Below are positions 56,985 through 64,000 of a DNA stretch of 64,000 nucleotides, piece by piece. Position numbers and translations under genes: made by a program. The notes beneath the pieces were generated by a model, which was given only the letters and a program-made list of their open reading frames with translations, was not told the origin of the DNA and did not search any database. The DNA lies in assembly GCA_024364805.1 (NCBI GenBank), contig CM044490.1, positions 140,859,819 to 140,923,818 of the forward strand, given 5' to 3'. Numbering within the stretch: position 1 is the first letter of the stretch; every line of letters starts with the position of its first letter. Source of the stretch: Euprymna scolopes. Taxonomy: Eukaryota > Mollusca > Cephalopoda > Sepiida > Sepiolidae.

Positions 56985-57700
56985 CGCTGAATTTTTTAGA
57001 TCAATTAAAGAACATTAAAAACTGAGATCCACACAAAATGAACCACGTATACAAATTGGCGGACTTTAACGTGAATCCCCTCCTCAAGAACGCTTTTTGG
57101 TATTAACACCCCCAACCTCCCCCATATTCGTTTTTTATTTTTTCTTCTATTTTTTAGCGGATTATTCTTTTTAGGATACTAATATATAGGTGATTATTCT
57201 CGTTCAAGATCAAGTAATTTTTTATTGGCTGTGGTAACATTTATTCATTGTATATTTGGGTTTTTGTACCCTTTCTATTTTTCGTTTGTTCGCGTTTCCG
57301 CTAAATCTGGAGCAATTTTGATACTTTTAAAATGGAAGTAATTTTATTTAATACTATAGCGAATTTCCTTATGCTGGAGCTCAAAACTGGCAGGTTGCCC
57401 TGTTGCAACCTCTAAGATCTGGAAGCACAAATGTGGGTCCAACCTCTCCTACTACCGGAATGTCAAAAACATCCCCAATGCGGTATTCAGCCGCTTTAAA
57501 TAGGAAACAAGATCTTCAGTCCAAAACGGATACGTACAATATACATTTTTTAATGTCTTGATTAAACTGTACAAGTACCAAAAAAATTTAACGAGCTTGC
57601 TCTTAATTTTTTTTTTTTTTTTTTTTAATAGACTTACCTGCAAAAAGTTGCTTGATAGGGGTATTACCCCAAACATCCCATGTTAAGAACGGCTTTTGGA
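56985..57700. other. Gene-free stretch, nothing recognised
   Basis: No ends, boxes or coding signals before the Merlin element. Confidence 0.5.
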
Positions 57701-58004
57701 ATAAACACCCGGTACTCATGCAGGGAGTGATCCGGACGTAACTCCGCGCACGCCCGGATTTCCCCGGAACATGGCGTCAATAGCCGGAGTAAGCCTCGCC
57801 TCGCCGAAGAAATTAAACCGTTTGACGCGACAAAGCTGAGCCAATTATATGTAGCACGATGGTTTTCCAGGCGACGCCCGTTCGCGCGGGTTGAAAAATC
57901 AAAGCAGCAGACGACAATCATGAAGAGGAAGAAAAGTTAGTTATATAAAAAAAAAAAAAAAAAAAATACCATTTGCGTACTTTCACGTAAGAGAAAAAAA
58001 AAAC

Positions 58005-58421
58005 ATGAATTTTACAGAATTAGCTGAGCAGTTAAAAACACCAGCGGGAGTCCTGGAATTACTAGCACGTACGAAAACGCGGCCCTCTTGTGGACATAGA
58101 TGCACTTTTATTGCAAGAAGCAAAGTGGTGGCTATGCCTGGAGGTGCAAGGCTGGCAAATGCCGACGTGCTGGTAATTGCCATAATACAAAAACTGATAC
58201 TTGTAGGCATTCGAGAGAGCAATGCAAAAAGACCTCCAGCGCGAATGTGGAATTTGCTTGACGGACACCATCGCCGACTGGAAGAATTTCTTAAAGGATA
58301 TTTGTGGGGAATATTTTCTAAGGAATTCTCGGAAGATAGGGGGAGGGAGGCTATACGGTGGAGATAGACTTTGTTTAACCGTAGGAACCATAACGTCGGC
58401 AGGTTATTCACACCGGTCTGG
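58005..58421 (+). pseudogene. Merlin transposase, N-terminal half
   Basis: The start MNFTELAEQLKTPAGVLELL is typical of Merlin/IS1595-type transposases. A zinc-ribbon-like YAWRCKAGKCR follows in a second frame. Then comes DLQRECGICLTDTIADW, FLKDICGEYFLRNSRKIGGG, and in yet another frame GGYTVEID with the first catalytic aspartate (codon 58,367-58,369). The frame FNRRNHNVGRLFTPVW leads up to the insertion at 58,422. At least three frame changes make it non-functional. The host would not use this protein. Confidence 0.85.
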
Positions 58422-59712
58422 TAGGTGTATCAGAATTTTTGTAGAATTTGACACCCCTAACACAAAACAGCGAATCAAATATAAAAACTCGTAATTTCTT
58501 TTAAAAGTAGGTTGTTTATTTTCTTTATGGAATATACTTCCAAATAAACTATTAAATTTGTTTAAGAAATATTTTTTTATTTTTATAAGTGCCTGCGCGC
58601 GTTCATGCAGCCATGTTTTATACGTAATGAAATCAATTGAATTTTACGAGTTTTTTTTTTTTTTTTTTTTTTTCAATTTTTAAACTTTAAAAATCTATCA
58701 ATTTTTCTATTGGTTAAATTTTTACGATATTTTCAGAGCCAATGTGAAATTTTATGCTCTTTCCAATAAACCGAATATAATTTAGACGTTTTTTATTCAC
58801 CCCCCCCCATTTTGAAATGTCTATTAAAAAGTAATTAATTTACGCACCAAAGTTTTATATCAAAAATTAAAAGATCAATAAAATATTCTAATTTAAAACC
58901 AGTGTTTGTTTTTTTAATTTACATGTAAAGTGCAAAGTGTAAAACCTTTTAAACATTTTTTTTTTTTTTTGTGAAAGCTCGTGTGATGCTTACATAGTTA
59001 AGTTAATATCGGAAGCTGGCGACAATTTTTTTCCATGGCATTCAATGTTTTCATTTTTTAGATATTAAAAAAATTCAATCCATAAAGAAATAAAATATTT
59101 AAAACTCATGTATTTCATTAAGAGAATTAAAAAAATCGGCAAAGTGGGGTTTTAAACGGCAAAAACTATTAAGTGAATGTGTTCAGTTTTCAAGTCAGGT
59201 GACCCAAAAATACTAATTTTGGTTTACAGCAGACAATAGACAGAGGCATTAATTGTGACGCTTTAGCGCCACCAAAGATTCAACGCGAAAAACGCAGATA
59301 TGTCTCCCTTTATTTCAACTGTGAAAAACATCCGATGGCGTGTATTTTTGAATTCTTGCTTAAAGTATTTTATTTAAAAAGGACATGGAATATAAAATAT
59401 AAATATGGATAAATTCTTAATGAAGAATGGAAGTACCCATTGATTAGTATTTCTTTATAGGTAAGTGATTTTTGGAATTTATTTTTATAATCGAAGTAAG
59501 TAAAATTTCGTTGATTTTCTTTTAATCTTTTTTTAAAGAAAACCAATTTTTAAAAACAAATATTGCATAATTTGCTATTAAACCTGTTATTTTAAAAGTT
59601 GGTCTTTGCTCCTTTAATTGAAAAAAAAAATAGGGTTTGAATTACATTTTTTCAAGTAGTAAGTTGAATTAAAGTTCATGTCATTTTTAATGGGCGCATC
59701 TGATACACCTAA
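58422..59712. mobile_element. Nested non-autonomous DNA element inside the Merlin transposase
   Basis: About 1,290 bp with short terminal inverted repeats: left TAGGTGTATCAGA, right the complement of TTAGGTGTATCAGA. Both sides carry CGGTCTGG (58,414-58,421 and 59,713-59,720), a 7-8 bp target duplication. Across the insertion the Merlin reading resumes in phase with the missing residues: FTPVW on the left and VFGGYD on the right. The interior is AT-rich and non-coding. The 8 bp duplication and TAGG start suggest hAT, but I cannot settle the family. Confidence 0.8.
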
Positions 59713-60125
59713 CGGTCTGGGTCTTCGGTGGATACGACCCCCGCCGAAAAAGAGTGTTTCTTGGTGAGTGTACCAAACCGGAATGCCGAAACCCTCCTTC
59801 GATTAATAAAACAATATATCCTGCCGGGGACCACAGTCGTATCAGACTGTTGGAAGGCATTCAACAAAGGAGGAGGGAGAGGGTTATCGCCATTTGATGG
59901 TGAACCACAGTCTTTGCTTCGTAGATCCCGAAATGAAGGCTACGACGAATTATGTGGAGCGAATGTGGAAGGAAGCAAAACAACGCAACGAAGTAGAATG
60001 TGGGACCAACCAGGAGCTTTTGAGCATATATCTCCAATAGTTTATGCGGAGGCAAACATTTGGTAATGCTCCGTTGGTCTCCATATTGGCTCACATCGCC
60101 GAAAGCTACCCGGTTGATGACGAGC
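59713..60125 (+). pseudogene. Merlin transposase, C-terminal catalytic half
   Basis: VWVFGGYD is followed by CFLVSVPNRNAETLLRLIKQ, then YILPGTTVVSDCWKAFN with the second catalytic aspartate (codon 59,845-59,847). Then, in another frame, YRHLMVNHSLCFVDPEMKAT and NYVERMWKEAKQRN with the third catalytic residue E (codon 59,957-59,959). Last come FMRRQTFGNAPLVSILAHIA and ESYPV. All three catalytic residues of the DD-E triad survive, but one stop and at least two frame changes inactivate the gene. Confidence 0.9.
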
Positions 60126-60251
60126 TTCATTGCACGTCCGCTATCACCTCTGCGTCCACTTTGGCGTCGTGTGATGCCCTCCAACGGTCTGAGGAAACAT
60201 ATTTTAAAATAAATATGAATGAATTATATATATATTCCACCCAGTTTTCTT

Positions 60252-60830
60252 TCTTGGTACTCGTGCACTTATTGGTCCGTGTTGAAACAAAGTTATTTCA
60301 AAAGCAATTCTTAACATGGTGGGGGGGGGTTGTACCTATTCTGTACTTAAACCTTAAAATTGAATTAAAAACTTGGAAATACGATTTAAAAAAAAAAAAA
60401 AAAAAAATAGCTCGGATCAGTAAGTGCATTAGCACATTTCTTTTCCTAGTTTCCAGGTTTTTCCTTACCCGCCCCCCCAAAAAAAAAAATTTGTTTCGGA
60501 ATAAAAAAACTCCAAAACAAATAAACAATCCCACCCAGTTCTTTCTATTTCTAGTTTCCAGGTTTTTCTTTCAAGAAAAAAAATTTAAAAATTTTCAACG
60601 TTTCTATTTTTTCAAAAAAAAAAATACTTCCTAGAAAGTATTGAACCTTTTTTTTTCTAAAAAGATAAAAAAAACCGGTACTCATGCAGAGAGTGGTTCG
60701 TGCTGATATGTTATTTAAAAAGCCATTAATATGGGGAGGGGAGGGTATTTTGTATCTATTCTCTACTTTAACCTTACAATTGAATAAAAAACAACTTTAA
60801 TTTAACTTGGAAATACACACCAACCCCACC
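60252..60830 (+). repeat. Dispersed repeat R: two copies inside Merlin
   Basis: Copies at 60,252-60,440 and 60,676-60,830 share GGTACTCGTGCA/GGTACTCATGCA starts, GTTATTT..AAAGC and CTATTCT.TACTT with the cluster at 54.9-55.4 kb. They explain part of the unusual length of this Merlin copy. Confidence 0.55.
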
Positions 60831-61154
60831 AAAAAAATAAAATTTATTTTCTTAAAAAAAAATAAATAAAAAATACATAAAACTTTACGAACACAAAATT
60901 CCTTGAAAGTAGTTAGTTTACTTTCATTTGAACCTTTTCTTGTATGAAAGAAAAATTTAAAAAAGGTCTATAAAAAACAATATTGTTATAACATTTTCCT
61001 TTACAGTTAATAAATCTTAAAAATTAAGGTGTTTTTCTTATGCTTTCATCGCCGACGCTCGGCTTACTCCGGTTGTTGACGTCATATTCCGGGGGAAAGC
61101 CGGGCGTGCGCTGAGTTACGTCCGGATCACTCTCTGCATGAGTACCAAACACCA

Positions 61155-62690
61155 ACTTCTTATTTTTATTTTTATTTTTTTGCTTCTTTCCATTTGCATA
61201 TAACCTGCAGTTTCTTAGATGCTAAAGCTAAAACAATATGGCTTCCAGGTAAAACTACTACAGAAAACATGGGATATTGAATCATGTATCTTTCGAATTA
61301 CTTGTAAGTGATAAATTTAAAGGAGATATTCGTTCGTAGCGGCCCGGATTACCCTTATATATCGTTAAGTTAACATTCTAAAGGTAGGTATTTGGTTGAA
61401 CAACCAGCGCATATTGACCAAAGAAATTATAAACTGGCTTTCAAAACAAGTTCGCGCTATCATTTTCCGCCATCATTGTCCATGACTACTTTTTGTTATA
61501 CAGAATTCATCGAAAAACACTTCCACATTAAAACATCCCGTATGATTGTGTAAATTCTATTTTTACTTTATTTTTCCAATTGATCAATCTGTGATTTTAT
61601 TTATAATTTCACCATGACAAGCAAGTACAAACGTTTTATCCTGGTTTAAAAACACTAATGTAAACAAGCACTCTTTTTGTTCCAATGAATCGAGTTAGTC
61701 CAAAGCTAAATCCTATATTTTACCATTTCGTATTACCAACTCTGCTTATGCTTTGTGTTTTGGTTAATGGAGTGATTTCTTTGTGCTTCTACATGATTTG
61801 AACTAAACCGCAATGAGGTGTATAAATAATATTCGGTTTACAATTTGTATAACTAAACTAACAATCTGCTCTACTCCCCAAGCTGCCACTAACTCATACA
61901 ATACACGCGACATATGAGGGTCTTTAGCTTTTAGCACTTAATCTTCGCATGCTGACCGATTGGAACCCATGATCACTAAACATCTGTACATTTCTACCCA
62001 TTAGGCATGCATTAGTTTGTTATCCAGGTGGATACTCACTAACAGTTTACACTTAGATATACAAGTATCTACATTACATAGTAAAAGCTGTCCCTTCCTT
62101 AGCAATGTTAAATACAAAAACTGAACCGATACTCTATAATGCAAAATACAAGTTCCTGATTTTTAAACGAAAGCTGAAGATATCTTCATTAGAAATGGTA
62201 ACCTACTTAATACCTACAATCTCCAAATATTCGCATCTACTGGAAATATGCACATATATCTATTTATTGTACTATACATACTGTATACGACATAGCATAT
62301 AATTTACTCCCAATTATACCTGTACTGTACTTCATATCAAAAACGAAGTTACTGGTATCTATTAAATATACAACTTAATCCTCCTGCTATCTTAAATATC
62401 CAGAGCTTGTACAATTTTTTCTAGTTAATTCGTAATACCATACCATTCTGCAACGCATTATCCTATTCCTAACCCAACATAAATAAGAAAAGGAAAGTTT
62501 TTTTTAGCCTAAAGGAAAAAAACCATGTTAACTCCTTCCAACAGACCTGTTTGCAAATATAGTTGCTTCCACTACATGAACACTTATTCAGCCCCTCCTC
62601 CAGTAACAATGAAATAGCAATGCCCTGTAATCACTTTGAGGAGTATAATTTTTCAGTTGATATATGACCCTTATAAACTAACCCGTTAAC
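61155..62690. other. Gene-free stretch, nothing recognised
   Basis: AT-rich to average composition, with no recognisable repeat ends or coding signal. Confidence 0.5.
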
Positions 62691-62694
62691 ATTA

Positions 62695-63430
62695 ACCACC
62701 AACGTGAGGGCGCAAAAATACCTGGATTAGGACCCAGGCGTGAGGAAACCCCTCTCGGTACTGACGGATCCGTAGATCTTCCCAGGTCATCCGTCTAGAA
62801 TAAGGAAAACTCTGAAGCTAAACCTAAGGGGAGGAAGGCCTCTCCAATCTTGGATAACAACCTTTCTTGAGCTGGTGACTCAAAGTACCGGCCTGCAACC
62901 CTCTACTGCTTAAGTAGATAGACACTGTCTATCGCCCGGCTTCCATACTCTTTCTTTGCCTATTAGCTAGGCGTAGAGGTCGAATCACAGGGAGTCGACA
63001 GACCTTCAGTGGTCGATCTTGTTTCCTGATTAGGGCAATGAACGCCGTTTCCCAACTCCCGGCACATTCCATCCCCTAAACTGGGCACTTGGCAGTGCTT
63101 GAATGCCATAATGCCAGTACAAGTAGATTGGGTTGACCATCGTCTGATAGGTTGAGGGTACCGAATAGACAGTTCCTGGCTGCTGTCCCCAACTGGTAGT
63201 ACAGAAGCCCTAACTCTTTGGTAGCGCTTAGAGCGGCTGCTCCATCAACAGTTGTATAATATCGGGTTGTTTGTAGTGCCATGTTGCGCATCGAAAGGGA
63301 CCCTGCGCTCATCCCCGGTGGGCTATCCAGAGGCCGCAATCCTAGTAGATGGCAGGACAACTGATGATCTGCTTGTGTTGCATGTCTGGTATTCTGCATA
63401 ACCACTTGTTCAGCATCCCTTACCTAAACT
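62695..63430. other. GC-richer block, probably part of an unrecognised repeat
   Basis: Composition rises clearly above the surroundings and the text becomes complex. A minus-strand frame of 109 codons (63,076-63,405) starts MVMQNTRHATQADHQLSC and holds no domain that I know. The neighbouring minus-strand reading CAGSWETAFIAL continues past its stop. It could be the 5' part of a LINE or a host exon relic; neither can be shown from the sequence. Confidence 0.4.
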
Positions 63431-63434
63431 GAAA

Positions 63435-64000
63435 CTAAAAAAAAAAATAAAAACAAAGTACGCTAAAACCAGGCCCAAACTCAACCAACCTGCCTTCTCC
63501 CTTGAGGCTTGCAATTACGAACATGCGTGGGCTTAGAACTAATTTAAATGAAGTCGAAGCATTTCTCCTTAAAAAAAAAAAATTAAAAAAACCACCCCGG
63601 ATATCTTAGACTAATCTACACTCCTTCATCCCTCTAACTACTTTAACATGCCTGGATATCTCCCACCCTGCCAACGACCTTATGTTTGCTTAGCCTGTAA
63701 AATGATAGCAGAAAAAGACAAGTATAATTTTATATGCCATTAAATTGCATATATACACAATTAGTAACTGTTAAATGGGGTGAATTTTAAAGCATGCGGG
63801 AGTTTTTGGTTTTTGTTGGAGAGCTTAGAACGAGAATGAGCAGTGGAAGATAATTTCAAATACACGAGGATTTATTACTAGTTGAAAAGACCTTCGTGTG
63901 TTGTATCGACAAGAGGACGGTTTGACACTGACAGTTTTTGCTTTGTTCCCTATTTTATAGTACAATATTCTACATTGTCGAGAACCTTTGCTAAGACGCT
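63435..64000. other. Gene-free stretch at the window end
   Basis: No features recognised. Confidence 0.5.

Larger units (their letters stand above)
57711..61146 (+). mobile_element. Merlin DNA transposon, dead, with nested insertions
   Basis: Terminal inverted repeats of about 97 bp (57,711-57,807 and 61,050-61,146) start GGTACTCATGCAG and share GATCCGGACGTAACTC and GCGCACGCCCGG. The flanks AAACACCC and AAACACCA form an 8 bp target duplication with one mismatch. The interior encodes a Merlin (IS1595/ISXO2-like) transposase in two halves split by a 1.29 kb insertion. Downstream of the transposase (60,200-61,045) lies extra sequence with two copies of repeat R. The whole is 3,436 bp. Related termini occur at 33,882-34,714. 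Confidence 0.85.

Noticed and set aside
60044-60634. A 196-codon forward frame, the longest in the window outside the Gypsy fossil.
   Set aside because: Its first 40 codons are the Merlin C-terminus; the rest is lysine- and phenylalanine-rich translation of poly-A/T repeats.

Overview
This is non-coding, AT-rich eukaryotic DNA with no host gene that I can support. Long TA and TG microsatellites, many tRNA-derived short repeats, Penelope, LINE, Merlin, mariner and Helitron-like relics, and broken Ty3/Gypsy copies suggest an intergenic or intronic part of a mollusc genome, most likely a cephalopod such as an octopus. The organism call is inference from repeat style, not from a diagnostic gene. 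There are two assembly gaps, each exactly 355 N (19,931-20,285 and 42,098-42,452).

Layout. 1-6.1 kb: microsatellites, a truncated hammerhead-bearing tRNA-like element (2.2 kb), a Helitron-like element (2.36-3.09 kb), a hammerhead relic (3.2 kb), a LINE 3' end (4.4 kb), a solo LTR-like piece (5.13-5.40 kb) and a tRNA-like plus Helitron tail (6.0 kb). 6.9-11.7 kb: a broken Ty3/Gypsy fossil. 12.5-17.9 kb: Helitron-like elements in a head-to-tail array (12.6-16.1 kb), then two further copies. 18-21 kb: a decayed zinc-finger-type repeat gene, a head-to-tail pair of hammerhead-bearing tRNA-like monomers (19.0-19.6 kb) and the GIY-YIG end of a Penelope-like element (20.5 kb). 21.7-26.3 kb: a Helitron-like tail, a TA-flanked MITE and a LINE reverse transcriptase relic between direct repeats. 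27-29.2 kb: a second, far older Gypsy fossil. 30.8-35.2 kb: Helitron-like tandem copies, a second hammerhead/tRNA-like dimer (32.7-33.1 kb) and a Merlin MITE. 35.6-51.7 kb: LINE ends, Helitron-like elements of a third family, a dead mariner and a LINE endonuclease relic. 51.8-56.4 kb: three palindromic (fold-back) elements. 57.7-61.15 kb: a Merlin transposon with long terminal inverted repeats, itself split by a nested element. 62.7-63.4 kb: an unexplained GC-richer block.

The most interesting signal is a modular element. A tRNA-like module (A and B boxes) is followed by a compact type I hammerhead ribozyme. It occurs in two sequence-unrelated families, each present as a head-to-tail dimer with monomers of 320 and 337 nt measured from cleavage site to cleavage site. 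This resembles metazoan retrozymes and the schistosome Sm-alpha repeats. A Penelope-like endonuclease relic lies about 1 kb from one of the dimers; Penelope-like elements are the suspected mobilisers of such RNAs.
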